This document shows positions 18,015 to 27,008 of a stretch of 64,000 bases of DNA, piece after piece (position 1 is the stretch's first letter; every line of letters begins with the position of its first letter). Source of the stretch: Methanobrevibacter_A sp964431035 (GTDB taxonomy: Archaea; Methanobacteriota; Methanobacteria; Methanobacteriales; Methanobacteriaceae). The stretch covers positions 22,513-86,512 of the forward strand of contig CAYSIF010000002.1 in assembly GCA_964431035.1 (NCBI GenBank), in the 5' to 3' direction. The position numbers and the translations under genes were made by a program. The notes beneath the pieces were generated by a model. The model made no database searches. It worked only from the letters and a program-made list of their open reading frames with translations, and was not told the origin of the DNA.

Positions 18015-19343
18015 ATGAAAATTTCTGTCGTACTTGGAACTAGACCCGAAATAATCAAAATGGCATCAGTAATAGATGAAATTAATAAAAGAGGACATGA
18101 ATTACTATTAATACACACTGGACAACACTATGATAAAGAAATGTCCGAAAACTTCTTCAAAGATTTAGAACTACCAATACCACAATATAACATTCATGTA
18201 GGTTCAGGAGCACATGGAGAACAAACAGGAAGAATGATGGAAGGTATAGAAGAAGTTCTAATGGAAGAAAAACCAGACATAGTATTAGTACAAGGAGACA
18301 CAAACGCAGTACTTGCAGGAGCACTAGTAGCTAGTAAACTACACATACCAATAGGACATGTTGAAGCAGGACTAAGATCATTCGATGAAACAATGCCTGA
18401 AGAAATTAACAGACTAGTTGCAGATGTCACAACAAAACTATACTTTGTACCAACAAAAGAATCAGCACTAAACCTCATAAGCGAAGGAATATCACACAAA
18501 CAAATAATAATAACCGGAAACACAGTAGTTGACGCATGCTTCAGAAACCTAAAAATAGCAGAAAAACGAGAAACAAGCCAATACGATGAAGGACTAAGAA
18601 ACCTAGATTTAGAAAACATGAACAACATCGTAACACTAACAATGCACCGTGCAGAAAATGTAGATGTAAAAGAAAGACTAATGAATATTATAAATGCCCT
18701 TCTCAAACTTGAAGAAGTAGATATAATATTCCCAATACATCCAAGAACAAGAAACACACTAAAAAACTTCAACCTACTAGAAAAACTAGAAAACACAAAA
18801 CACATACACCTAATAAAACCAGTAGGATACCTAGACTTCCTATTACTACTATCTAAATCAAAATTCATACTAACAGACTCTGGAGGACTACAAGAAGAAG
18901 CAATAACACTAAACATACCAGCATTAACACTAAGATACAATACAGAAAGACCAGAAACAGTAACAGCAGGAGGAAACATCCTCGTAGGATCAAACACAGA
19001 AAAAATACTAGAAAACGCAAAAAGAATACTAGAAGACGAAAAATTCTGCAATGATATGAAAAATGCAGTCAACCCATACGGAGAAGGTAATGCAGCAGCA
19101 ATGATGCTAGACTCAATCGAAGAAGCATATGCCAACAACGAACTCAACATCACAGCACCAGAAACAGTAATGTCAACATTCACACGCAAAATGGAAAATA
19201 TAACAGAAAATATAACTGTAGGAGACTTCGAAGAAAACAACAACTGTCTAATTCACCTAATATACTCAGACACACTAGAATTCCCAGAAGCAAAACTAAA
19301 CCTAAAAGATAAAATAATCTTCTACGACCAATACGCATCATAA
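18015..19343 (+). CDS. wecB: UDP-N-acetylglucosamine 2-epimerase with C-terminal extension
   Basis: A 442-residue non-hydrolysing UDP-GlcNAc 2-epimerase that supplies UDP-ManNAc for surface glycans. Family blocks are GTRPEIIKM (residues 8-16), HTGQHYD (about 36), VQGDTNAVLAGAL (about 95), HVEAGLRS (about 115), PEEINR, TMHRAEN (about 212) and TDSGGLQEEA (about 288). Archaeal relatives are usually about 365-380 residues. Here about 65 extra residues follow the catalytic barrel, mostly acidic, with no membrane helix. GGGAGTG lies upstream of the ATG. Strong C-ending codon use. Confidence 0.92.
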   Translation: MKISVVLGTRPEIIKMASVIDEINKRGHELLLIHTGQHYDKEMSENFFKDLELPIPQYNIHVGSGAHGEQTGRMMEGIEEVLMEEKPDIVLVQGDTNAVLAGALVASKLHIPIGHVEAGLRSFDETMPEEINRLVADVTTKLYFVPTKESALNLISEGISHKQIIITGNTVVDACFRNLKIAEKRETSQYDEGLRNLDLENMNNIVTLTMHRAENVDVKERLMNIINALLKLEEVDIIFPIHPRTRNTLKNFNLLEKLENTKHIHLIKPVGYLDFLLLLSKSKFILTDSGGLQEEAITLNIPALTLRYNTERPETVTAGGNILVGSNTEKILENAKRILEDEKFCNDMKNAVNPYGEGNAAAMMLDSIEEAYANNELNITAPETVMSTFTRKMENITENITVGDFEENNNCLIHLIYSDTLEFPEAKLNLKDKIIFYDQYAS

Positions 19344-19417
19344 AAAAAATTCATACCAACCATTCTTTTCACACATAATTTATTATTTTTTTTATTTATT
19401 TTGGAGACATCTAAACA

Positions 19418-20458
19418 GTGACTACTGAAAAACCTATACTAGTATTCGAATACTTCACAGCCAACGGAATAAATAATCAAAGCATAGTACTCGAAGCAAT
19501 AAGCATGATTAAATCCCTAACAGATGATTTAAAACACAAAAACATTAATCTAATAATATCTAAAAACTACAAACAATACTTTAATGATAAAAACATCAAT
19601 ACTACATTTATAAACGAACCTCTCGAAGAATGGTTACAAAAAAACTCAAAAAACTTCACAAAAGCAATATTCATAGCAGATGAAACAGAAGGGCACTTAT
19701 ACAACATAACAAAAATTCTAGAAAAAAACAATGTAAAAATATACTGCCCCGACTCAAACAGTGTTAAAATATGCAGTGATAAATTCTTAACATACAATAA
19801 CCTAAAAAACAAAATCAAACAACCAAAAACATTCAAAATAAAAATAAATACCGAATGGAAAACAAACATACTAAAAATATTCAATGAAATAAAATCTAAA
19901 ATAATTATCAAACCAGTTAAAGGAGTAGACTGCGATAATGTAAAAATAATATCTACGAAAGAAGATATTCAAAAATTAAATAAACAAGATTATACTGATG
20001 AAATTTTAATCCAAGAATATATAACTGGAGAATCATGTAGCGTTAGCTTATTATCTGATGGTAAAAATGCACTACCCTTAAGTTTAAACAAACAAAATAT
20101 AAACACAGATAATTATAATAATTCTTATAACGGTGGAATGCTACCATATAATCATAAACTAAAAAAAGAAGCATTCAAAATAGCAAAAAATGCAATTGAA
20201 AATATAAAAGGCCTTAAAGGTTTTGTAGGAGTTGATCTAATAATAAATGATGAAATAACATTTATAGAAATAAACTCCCGATTCACAACACCCTACATAG
20301 GCCTTAAAGAAATAATAGATTTCAATATTGCAGATGCAATTTTTAAAATATTAGATAATGAAATTACACTTAAAGAATTAGAAAACTTCAATCTAAATGG
20401 AAAAATAGAATTCCTAAAAGAAAATAATGACATTAAATTAAATAAACTAATAGAATAA
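19418..20458 (+). CDS. mfnD: ATP-grasp ligase, tyramine-glutamate ligase type (methanofuran synthesis)
   Basis: A 346-residue ATP-grasp enzyme. The central part shows IIIKPVKGVDCDNV (about residue 168), ILIQEYITGESCSVSLL (about 200) and the metal-binding FIEINSRFTTPYIGL (about 291). MfnD joins the gamma-carboxyl of glutamate to tyramine in methanofuran synthesis. The assignment rests on sequence type and on the next gene (12 bases downstream), which is the MfnF-type enzyme of the same pathway. The start is GTG at 19418 behind GGAG. Confidence 0.82.
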   Translation: MTTEKPILVFEYFTANGINNQSIVLEAISMIKSLTDDLKHKNINLIISKNYKQYFNDKNINTTFINEPLEEWLQKNSKNFTKAIFIADETEGHLYNITKILEKNNVKIYCPDSNSVKICSDKFLTYNNLKNKIKQPKTFKIKINTEWKTNILKIFNEIKSKIIIKPVKGVDCDNVKIISTKEDIQKLNKQDYTDEILIQEYITGESCSVSLLSDGKNALPLSLNKQNINTDNYNNSYNGGMLPYNHKLKKEAFKIAKNAIENIKGLKGFVGVDLIINDEITFIEINSRFTTPYIGLKEIIDFNIADAIFKILDNEITLKELENFNLNGKIEFLKENNDIKLNKLIE

Positions 20459-20470
20459 TGGTGATTACAC

Positions 20471-21493
20471 TTGAAAATAGCAGGTTTCGATATAGGTGGG
20501 GCTAATACAGACTTAGCAATTATTGAATATGATAACGATGGAGAAATAAAAAATATAGAAACAGATTTCAGTTATCTACCAATGTGGTATAAAAATGATG
20601 AATTAGGAGAAACATTAATAGAATTAATAGAAAAAATATGTCCACTTAATGAAATAGATGCTGTAGGAATCAGTATGACTGCAGAACTAGTGGATGCATA
20701 TGAAACAAAAAAAAAAGGAGTTCTAGACATAGTTAATAAATGTTTAAAAGTTTTTAACAAACCAATAGGATTCGTAGGGGTGAATGGAATGCTAACTCCT
20801 GATGAAATCAAAAACAAACCATTAGAAGCAGCTGCTGCTAACTGGATAGCAACATCAGAAATTGTTGCATCAATGGAAAAAGACTGCATATTTGTTGACA
20901 CAGGAAGCACAACAACAGATATAATACCTATAAAAGATGGTAAAGAATGTTCTATAGGTCGTTCAGATTTTGAAAGATTAAGCACAGGAGAATTAGTCTA
21001 CACAGGAACATTAAGAACAAATATAGCAAGCTTTGTAGATAAAATCCCATTAGATGGATCAGAATACCGTGTTGCATCAGAATTATTCGCAATAACAGCT
21101 GATGTTTATAATATTTTAGATTTAATATCACCAGAAGATTATGTATGTGATACCTGTGATGGTCAAGGAAAATCCAAATTAGAATCAATGCGCAGAATAT
21201 CTCGAGTTTTATGTGCAGATTTGGAAATATTAACAGAAGAAGAAATTCATTATATATGTGAATTCATACATCAAGCACAAGTTGCACAAATTGCTAATGC
21301 ATTAGACGAAGTTGCAAAAAGAGAAAAGCTTGAAATAGTAATAACAACCGGTTTAGGTAAAGATATATTATGTACTGAAGCAGCAAATAGTCTTAACTTA
21401 ATGGTTAAACCAATGAGTATGTATTTATCTGATGAAGAATGTGTAGTTGCACCAGCTATTGGAACAGCAGTTATGATGAAAAATAATTTATAA
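20471..21493 (+). CDS. mfnF: MfnF-type hydantoinase/ASKHA-fold protein (methanofuran synthesis)
   Basis: A 340-residue protein of the hydantoinase/oxoprolinase-like ASKHA fold, earlier called an H4MPT-linked C1-transfer pathway protein. The phosphate-1 loop is FDIGGANTDLAI (residues 5-16), DTGSTTTDIIP (about 141-151) is phosphate 2, and a CDTCDGQGKS stretch lies near 222. MfnF couples the furan phosphate to glutamyl-tyramine. The start is TTG at 20471, with GGTGATT at 20460-20466. It is translated just after mfnD. Confidence 0.85.
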   Translation: MKIAGFDIGGANTDLAIIEYDNDGEIKNIETDFSYLPMWYKNDELGETLIELIEKICPLNEIDAVGISMTAELVDAYETKKKGVLDIVNKCLKVFNKPIGFVGVNGMLTPDEIKNKPLEAAAANWIATSEIVASMEKDCIFVDTGSTTTDIIPIKDGKECSIGRSDFERLSTGELVYTGTLRTNIASFVDKIPLDGSEYRVASELFAITADVYNILDLISPEDYVCDTCDGQGKSKLESMRRISRVLCADLEILTEEEIHYICEFIHQAQVAQIANALDEVAKREKLEIVITTGLGKDILCTEAANSLNLMVKPMSMYLSDEECVVAPAIGTAVMMKNNL

Positions 21494-21524
21494 TGTATTT
21501 TATTTAAAAATATTACTTTTTTTT

Positions 21525-22217
21525 ATGTCAAAAAAGGAAAATTCTAACTTATTGAAATTATTACTAATTTCAACATTGCTTGTTATTGTATTTTGGTCAT
21601 TTATTAGTATTTCAGATACAGAGCTTGTAGGTAGTAATGATTTAGGTGAAGTAATTAAACATACTTATTCACATAATGAAAATCCTAATTTTAAAATAGC
21701 CATAATATCTGGAATGCATTCTCGTGAAAATTTACATAAAATTATTCTGCCTGAAGTATGTAAATTCTTAGCATTGTTTAATAATGTTGAAGTTACAAAT
21801 TATCAAGTTATAGTAACAGATAATCCTGATGATTTTGATATAGGGCGTGCTAACGGAGAATCTTTAGTACATGATTATGTTGTGAATGATATAAGTAATT
21901 CAGACTATGATTTAGTTATAATTGGACATGATCACGAAGAAGGTTACGGTGAAGGATATTATATAGCAACTCCGAGTATGGACTCATCTTCTGTAAATCT
22001 AGCAGATAATGTTATGGAAGATTTAGGTGATTTTAATTATTACAAACGAGATACTTCAGTATCTGCTAAAAGTTCAAGTATTTCAAAAGTTGATAATCCT
22101 ATTGTTAACACAGGTACTAGATTATTTGTATACGAAATACCTGAAAACGATTTACCTATCTTTGCTTTTATAAACTCTTATAGATTATCAACATCTTCAT
22201 TAAATAATCTAATCTAA
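21525..22217 (+). CDS. membrane-anchored M14 carboxypeptidase-like protein, function unknown
   Basis: A 230-residue protein with one N-terminal hydrophobic segment (residues about 9-29, after Lys-rich MSKKENSN), so it is probably anchored with its domain outside the cell. SGMHSREN (about 64-71) has the H-x-x-E pattern of the zinc carboxypeptidase M14/succinylglutamate-desuccinylase fold, and GHDHEEGYGEGYY lies later (about 143). The usual remaining M14 zinc His is not placed with certainty. It could be a cell-wall peptidase or amidase, or a degenerate relative. No ribosome site is seen before the ATG. Confidence 0.5.
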   Translation: MSKKENSNLLKLLLISTLLVIVFWSFISISDTELVGSNDLGEVIKHTYSHNENPNFKIAIISGMHSRENLHKIILPEVCKFLALFNNVEVTNYQVIVTDNPDDFDIGRANGESLVHDYVVNDISNSDYDLVIIGHDHEEGYGEGYYIATPSMDSSSVNLADNVMEDLGDFNYYKRDTSVSAKSSSISKVDNPIVNTGTRLFVYEIPENDLPIFAFINSYRLSTSSLNNLI

Positions 22218-22229
22218 AAAATAGGATTT

Positions 22230-22796
22230 TTAATACCATACATCTTTTATTCCAATAAGATAAGCAATTGTATTACTTAATAAATGGAAAATTATTGAAA
22301 TTATACAAATTAATAAGATAATTGGTATGTTTAATTGTATAATTGGTGAAATAAAGATTATTGCTCCAAAAACAAAATCTAATTGATCTAATAATGGTGC
22401 TGGAGCTCCACTTTCTAAACCTAATCTTCTTTTTATAAAGCTTCCCACAGCATCACCAATTAATGCTCCAATAGCAAGTAAAAAACCAAAAATTAAACCA
22501 CTTGTTATGGTAGTAGGTAAGTTAATTAAAATAATGTTTCCTGTTAATTCAGGTATATTCAGTCCAACATATCCTATAATACCTCCAATTATTGTTCCAA
22601 TTATTGTTCCTGATATAAGACCTCTCCATGTTACACCATTTCCAATTAAACGATTACCATCGCTAAATGTTTTGTACATATCTAAAGGTTTTCCACCTCC
22701 AAATGCTAATCCACATAAATTTGAAATATATGCTGGTAACATGAAATAGATTGCAAATAAACAATTAATTAAAAGTATTATTAAATTTTCAGACAT
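22230..22796 (-). CDS. carS: CDP-archaeol synthase
   Basis: A 188-residue integral membrane enzyme of the CarS family, which uses CTP and the diether lipid phosphate to make CDP-archaeol. There are about five hydrophobic segments. The conserved block YISNLCGLAFGGGKPLDM (about residue 23) is followed by DGNRLIGNGVTWRG (about 46-59) and LIGDAVGSFIKRRLGL (about 112). AAGGTAC precedes the ATG. It is convergent with the M14-like gene, with a 12-base gap. Confidence 0.93.
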   Translation of the reverse strand: MSENLIILLINCLFAIYFMLPAYISNLCGLAFGGGKPLDMYKTFSDGNRLIGNGVTWRGLISGTIIGTIIGGIIGYVGLNIPELTGNIILINLPTTITSGLIFGFLLAIGALIGDAVGSFIKRRLGLESGAPAPLLDQLDFVFGAIIFISPIIQLNIPIILLICIISIIFHLLSNTIAYLIGIKDVWY

Positions 22797-23168
22797 TTAC
22801 AGTACCTTTTTATAAGTCATATTTATTAGTTTATTATAAAAATTGTTTTTCTTTTAAAAATTAATAAAATAGAAATAGATTCTAATTATAATATTTTATT
22901 ATTTAGTATATAAGATTTATATATATTATAAAGTTTAAATACTATAATTATTAATATATTATAAGGTTAAAAGTTTAAACTAAATTTATTTATATAATAT
23001 TTATAGTTTCAAACTTTTTAATTTATTTTTATTAATTAAATAATTCAAAAAAAAATTTTTTTACTTTATAATTAATTATTTTATAATCATTTCATAAAAA
23101 AAATAATTTTTTTCATTACGTTATTTTTTGTTTTAGAAGAATATTAATATTAATTAAATGGTGATTTG
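22797..23168. other. 372-base AT-rich divergent promoter region
   Basis: No gene is seen between carS (minus) and the radical SAM gene (plus). The motif AGTTTAAA recurs near 22931 and 22972. The second copy is part of a 10-bp palindrome (22972-22981), and a related AGTTTCAAACT lies near 23006. TATA-like runs are frequent. GGTGAT at 23160-23165 is the ribosome site of the radical SAM gene. Confidence 0.5.
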
Positions 23169-24704
23169 ATGGAAATAAAGAAAACGGTCAGTTTATGTCC
23201 AACATGTCTTAAAAGCATTCCAGCTGAAGTATACGAAGAAGATGATAAAATATTTATTAAAAAAACATGTCCTGAACATGGTGAATTTAATAATACTTAC
23301 TGGGGAGAATCTAAACTTTATAATGATGTTGAAAAATTCGAACCTTTAGTAAAACCTGTAGAAAATCCACAAGTAAATGAAACTGAAGGATGCCCTAATA
23401 ACTGTGGTGTCTGCGGACAACACAAAACCAGTACAGTACTAGGTTTAATAGATGTTACTAATCGTTGTAACTTAAGATGCCCAATATGTTTTGCAAATGC
23501 AGCAGCATCAAGAGCATTATACGAACCAACATTCGATGAAATAGTTCAAATGTTAAAAAACCTAAGAAACTTAGAACCACGACCATGCCCAGCAATACAA
23601 TTTGCAGGTGGAGAACCAACAGTAAGAAAAGACCTTCCAGAAATAATTAAAAAAGCAAAAGAATTAGGTTTCTCACATACTCAAGTAGCAACAAACGGTA
23701 TACGTTTAGCTAAAAAAGAAGGATACGCAAAGGAACTTAAAGATGCGGGACTAAACACAGTATACTTACAATTCGACGGTGTAACTGAAGAACCATACAT
23801 CCAAGCTAGAGCTAAAAACTTATTACCAATTAAACTTGAAGCAATAGAAAACTGTAGAAAAGCAGGACTCGGCCTAGTATTAGTACCTACATTAGTAAAA
23901 GGAATCAACGATGATCAAGTTGGAGATATTCTAAAATTAGCACTTGATAATGTAGACATAATCCACGGGGTTAACTTCCAACCAGTATCATTCTCAGGAA
24001 GAACTCCTCACGAAGAAGTAGAACAACAAAGAATAACCATACCTGACTTCATAGACTTAGTAGATAATCAATCAAATCATCAAATAACCAAACAAGACTT
24101 CTACCCACCATCATTCGTACAACCAATCTCAGAATTCATAGGTGCATTGGAAGGAGAAGAACCATCAGTATACTTAAACTGCCACGAACACTGTGGAGTA
24201 GGAACATACATATTCATTAATGGAGAAAACTCAGTAGTCCCAATAACACAATTTATTGATGTTGAAAAACTAATGGGACTATTAGAAAAATACACCGAAG
24301 ACTTAAACAAAGGAGGATTCGGAGCTAAACAAAAAGTAATGCTAAAAGCACTTAAAAATATTTATGGAGCAATTGACAACGATAAAAAACCAGATTACTT
24401 AGATTTAAAAAATATACTCTCCAGCATATTTAAAGAAAGATCCTACAAAGCATTAGGAGACTTCCACAAAAACGCATTACTCGTATCCTGTATGCACTTC
24501 ATGGATCCATTTAACTTTGACGCAGACCGTGTTCAAAAATGTATTATCCATTATGCAGTTCCAGATGGAAGAATAATACCATTCTGTACAATGAACTCAT
24601 TATATCGTCAAAGTGTAGAAAAAGAATTTTCAACACCACTAAACTCAAAATTAGTACAATACAACGATAAAACTGGTGAGGAGGAAGAAGATACAGAAAT
24701 ATAA
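23169..24704 (+). CDS. MJ0619-type radical SAM protein (tetraether lipid synthase / pterin methyltransferase family)
   Basis: A 511-residue radical SAM enzyme. The order of motifs is a Cys-rich N-terminus (CPTC at 10-13, CPEHGEF at 34), GCPNNCGVCGQH (74-85), the SAM cluster CNLRCPIC (Cys100, 104, 107), GGEP (about 145), then CHEHCGVG (about 340) and a C-terminal Cys set around SCMHFMDPFNFD and PFCTMNSLYR. This is the layout of MJ0619. That protein was reported first as a methylase of the H4MPT pterin precursor and later as Tes, which couples archaeol chains into tetraethers. The next gene is mptG, an H4MPT gene, which keeps the first reading open. ATG 23169 follows GGTGAT; a TTG at 23166 is an alternative. 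Confidence 0.85.
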   Translation: MEIKKTVSLCPTCLKSIPAEVYEEDDKIFIKKTCPEHGEFNNTYWGESKLYNDVEKFEPLVKPVENPQVNETEGCPNNCGVCGQHKTSTVLGLIDVTNRCNLRCPICFANAAASRALYEPTFDEIVQMLKNLRNLEPRPCPAIQFAGGEPTVRKDLPEIIKKAKELGFSHTQVATNGIRLAKKEGYAKELKDAGLNTVYLQFDGVTEEPYIQARAKNLLPIKLEAIENCRKAGLGLVLVPTLVKGINDDQVGDILKLALDNVDIIHGVNFQPVSFSGRTPHEEVEQQRITIPDFIDLVDNQSNHQITKQDFYPPSFVQPISEFIGALEGEEPSVYLNCHEHCGVGTYIFINGENSVVPITQFIDVEKLMGLLEKYTEDLNKGGFGAKQKVMLKALKNIYGAIDNDKKPDYLDLKNILSSIFKERSYKALGDFHKNALLVSCMHFMDPFNFDADRVQKCIIHYAVPDGRIIPFCTMNSLYRQSVEKEFSTPLNSKLVQYNDKTGEEEEDTEI

Positions 24705-24767
24705 TTTTTATAAAAAATTCCATATTTTTTTATAAAAAAATATATTTTCCCAGTATTTTCAATAAAC

Positions 24768-25754
24768 ATGATTATTAAAACACCATCTAGACTACATATG
24801 ACCTTAATAGATTTAAACGGGTCTTATGGACGTTTCGATGGAAGCGTAGGTTTAACAATAAACGGACCTCACTTCATATTAGAAAGTGAAGAAACAGAAA
24901 AAGGAATAACTATAGACTTTGAAGATTCTATAACTGACTCCACACTAATGGAAGCATGCATCCATAAAATAGCAAGTTCTGCAGAAAAAACTATAAACCA
25001 ATATAATGTAGAAACAGGATTCCACTTCCATGTAAAACAAGCAATAATCCCACACTCTGGTTTAGGATCAGGTACCCAAATATCACTAGCAGCTGCTAAA
25101 TCAATATGCGAACATATAGGCAAAGAAGTTACCTCAGTAGAACTCGGAACACTTGTAGGAAGAGGAGGAACATCAGGTATAGGTACATTCTCATTTGATC
25201 TCGGAGGGCTCATAGCAGATGGAGGACATAGCTCCAAAGAAAAAAGCACATTCCTACCATCATCCGCATCAACAGCAAAACCTCCACGATTAATAGGAAG
25301 ATATGATTTCCCAGAAGACTGGAACATACTAATAGCAATCCCACCAGCAAACAATGATGTTGCAGGAAGCAAAGAAGTAAACATATTCCAAAGTTACTGC
25401 CCAGTACCAAGAAACGAAGTAGAACAAATATCACATGTAGTATTCATGAATCTAATACCGTACATGTTAGAACACGATATTGAAAACTTCGGCCAATGCA
25501 TAAACATGATACAATCACGGGGATTTAAAAAAGTAGAAGTAAGCCTACAACCCTCAAATGTAACAAACCTAATGAACTTCATGAGAGACAATGGAGCATA
25601 CGGCGTAGGAATGAGTTCATTCGGCCCATCAATATACACAATATACGATAAAAACAATAAAGACATAGTTAAAAGCACAGAAGAATATCTTGATGGGGAA
25701 GGAACAATAATAACCACTAAAGCACAAAACCATGGTTATGAACTAAAAAAATAA
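24768..25754 (+). CDS. mptG: beta-ribofuranosylaminobenzene 5'-phosphate synthase
   Basis: A 328-residue GHMP-fold RFAP synthase, which condenses PRPP with 4-aminobenzoate (releasing CO2) in tetrahydromethanopterin synthesis. It starts with IIKTPSRLHMTLIDLNG, and the GHMP-like loop IPHSGLGSGTQISLAAA lies at about residues 95-111, followed by GRGGTSGIGTFSFD (about 127) and GMSSFGPSIY (about 283). No ribosome site is visible. TATA-like sequence lies 26-33 bases before the ATG, so a leaderless mRNA is plausible. It lies 63 bases after the MJ0619-type gene and 23 before hacB. Confidence 0.93.
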   Translation: MIIKTPSRLHMTLIDLNGSYGRFDGSVGLTINGPHFILESEETEKGITIDFEDSITDSTLMEACIHKIASSAEKTINQYNVETGFHFHVKQAIIPHSGLGSGTQISLAAAKSICEHIGKEVTSVELGTLVGRGGTSGIGTFSFDLGGLIADGGHSSKEKSTFLPSSASTAKPPRLIGRYDFPEDWNILIAIPPANNDVAGSKEVNIFQSYCPVPRNEVEQISHVVFMNLIPYMLEHDIENFGQCINMIQSRGFKKVEVSLQPSNVTNLMNFMRDNGAYGVGMSSFGPSIYTIYDKNNKDIVKSTEEYLDGEGTIITTKAQNHGYELKK

Positions 25755-25777
25755 AAAAAATAAAGGAAAAAATAGCT

Positions 25778-26263
25778 ATGGAAAACCTAGAAGGAAAAGT
25801 ATGGAAATTCGGAGATAATATCGATACAGATATTATTATACCTGGAAGATACCTAAGAACATTCAACCCCCAAGACTTAGCAGATCATGTCCTAGAAGGA
25901 GAAAGACCAGAATTCACAAAAAATGTTAAAAAAGGCGACATAATTGTTGCAGGGGAAAACTTTGGATGCGGATCCAGTAGAGAACAAGCACCCTTAGCAA
26001 TAAAAACTGCAGGAGTATCAGCAATAATAGCAAATTCCTTTGCAAGAATATTTTACAGAAACGCAATCAATATAGGATTACCTGTCATTAAAGCAGATGT
26101 CATAGCTGAAGATGAAGACATCCTATCAATAAACCTAGAAAAAGGAATCGTAATAAATAAAAACAACAACAATGAATTTAAAATAGAACCTTTCAAAGAA
26201 TTCATGTTAAACATACTATCTGATGGCGGAATAGTAAATCATTATTTAAACAACAAAGAATAA
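25778..26263 (+). CDS. hacB: homoaconitase/isopropylmalate dehydratase small subunit
   Basis: A 161-residue swivel-domain subunit of an aconitase-type hydratase. NIDTDIIIPGRYLRT (residues 14-28) holds the substrate-selecting loop, and GCGSSREQAP lies near 66. The YLRT loop is the form associated with methanogen homoaconitase (coenzyme B synthesis). LeuD-type subunits usually have a non-Arg residue there, so HacB is favoured over LeuD. The large subunit is not in the window. AAAGGA lies 13 bases before the ATG. Confidence 0.8.
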   Translation: MENLEGKVWKFGDNIDTDIIIPGRYLRTFNPQDLADHVLEGERPEFTKNVKKGDIIVAGENFGCGSSREQAPLAIKTAGVSAIIANSFARIFYRNAINIGLPVIKADVIAEDEDILSINLEKGIVINKNNNNEFKIEPFKEFMLNILSDGGIVNHYLNNKE

Positions 26264-26361
26264 AAATCCAATAAAAATACTTATTTTCAAAAAAAAACAA
26301 CATCATTAATTAATTATTTTTTCACAATTTACAAAAGTTAAAATAACAGGAGGTTAACAAA

Positions 26362-26985
26362 GTGGAATGTCCAGTATGTGGAGCAAATAACTCAAAAGTA
26401 ATCAAATCCAAAAAATTCAATACAAAAAAAGGAGTACGTAAAGAAGTATTAATACAATGTCAAGAATGTAACCAAGTATACAAAGACTCCATACTAGAAG
26501 AAAAACCAAAAGAATACAACTTAATAATAAGTGAACATGAAAACTCATTCAAAACAAAAATACTCCTCTTCCCAGACGAAATATTATCAACTGGAGACTA
26601 TCTACAAACAGAATTCGGTAATGTTGAAATAACCTCTCTAGAAACAGAAGAACGCCGAGAAAAACGTGTAAAAGCATCTAAAATAAAAACAATATGGGCA
26701 AATTCAATTGAAATACCTGCAAGATTCGGTATAAGTGTAGACTTACATGGCCTAGTTTCAGCATACAAAGTAGAAACCTCAAGAGACTATGAAATAAGTG
26801 TTGGAGACATATTCAAAATAGACAAATACATAATACACGTTCACGTTATAAAAACCGATGAAAGAAAACTAACAAAAGGATTCGCAAAAGCAAAAGTTAT
26901 AAAAAGAGTATATGGAAGACCAGTTCAACAAAAAAAATACGATTACGACTTAACACACCATATTATCAGTAAAAAAGCAATATAA
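26362..26985 (+). CDS. HVO_0476-family zinc-finger protein
   Basis: A 207-residue archaeal protein with an N-terminal zinc ribbon (C-x2-C at 3-6 and C-x2-C at about 34-37), then a beta-rich domain containing ETEERREKRVKASKIKTIWA and a C-terminal basic segment. This family is conserved in archaea but has no proven function; a nucleic-acid role is a guess. The start is GTG at 26362 behind a strong AGGAGGT. It lies 23 bases before the methylthiotransferase gene, so the two are probably co-transcribed. Confidence 0.82.
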   Translation: MECPVCGANNSKVIKSKKFNTKKGVRKEVLIQCQECNQVYKDSILEEKPKEYNLIISEHENSFKTKILLFPDEILSTGDYLQTEFGNVEITSLETEERREKRVKASKIKTIWANSIEIPARFGISVDLHGLVSAYKVETSRDYEISVGDIFKIDKYIIHVHVIKTDERKLTKGFAKAKVIKRVYGRPVQQKKYDYDLTHHIISKKAI

Positions 26986-27008
26986 AAAAACAGGGGTTCA
27001 ACAAAACA

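Noticed and set aside
18194..19243. 349-residue open frame antisense to the epimerase gene
   Set aside because: Same cause: Ser/Phe/Ile-rich translation without motifs, opposite a recognised enzyme, no ribosome site.
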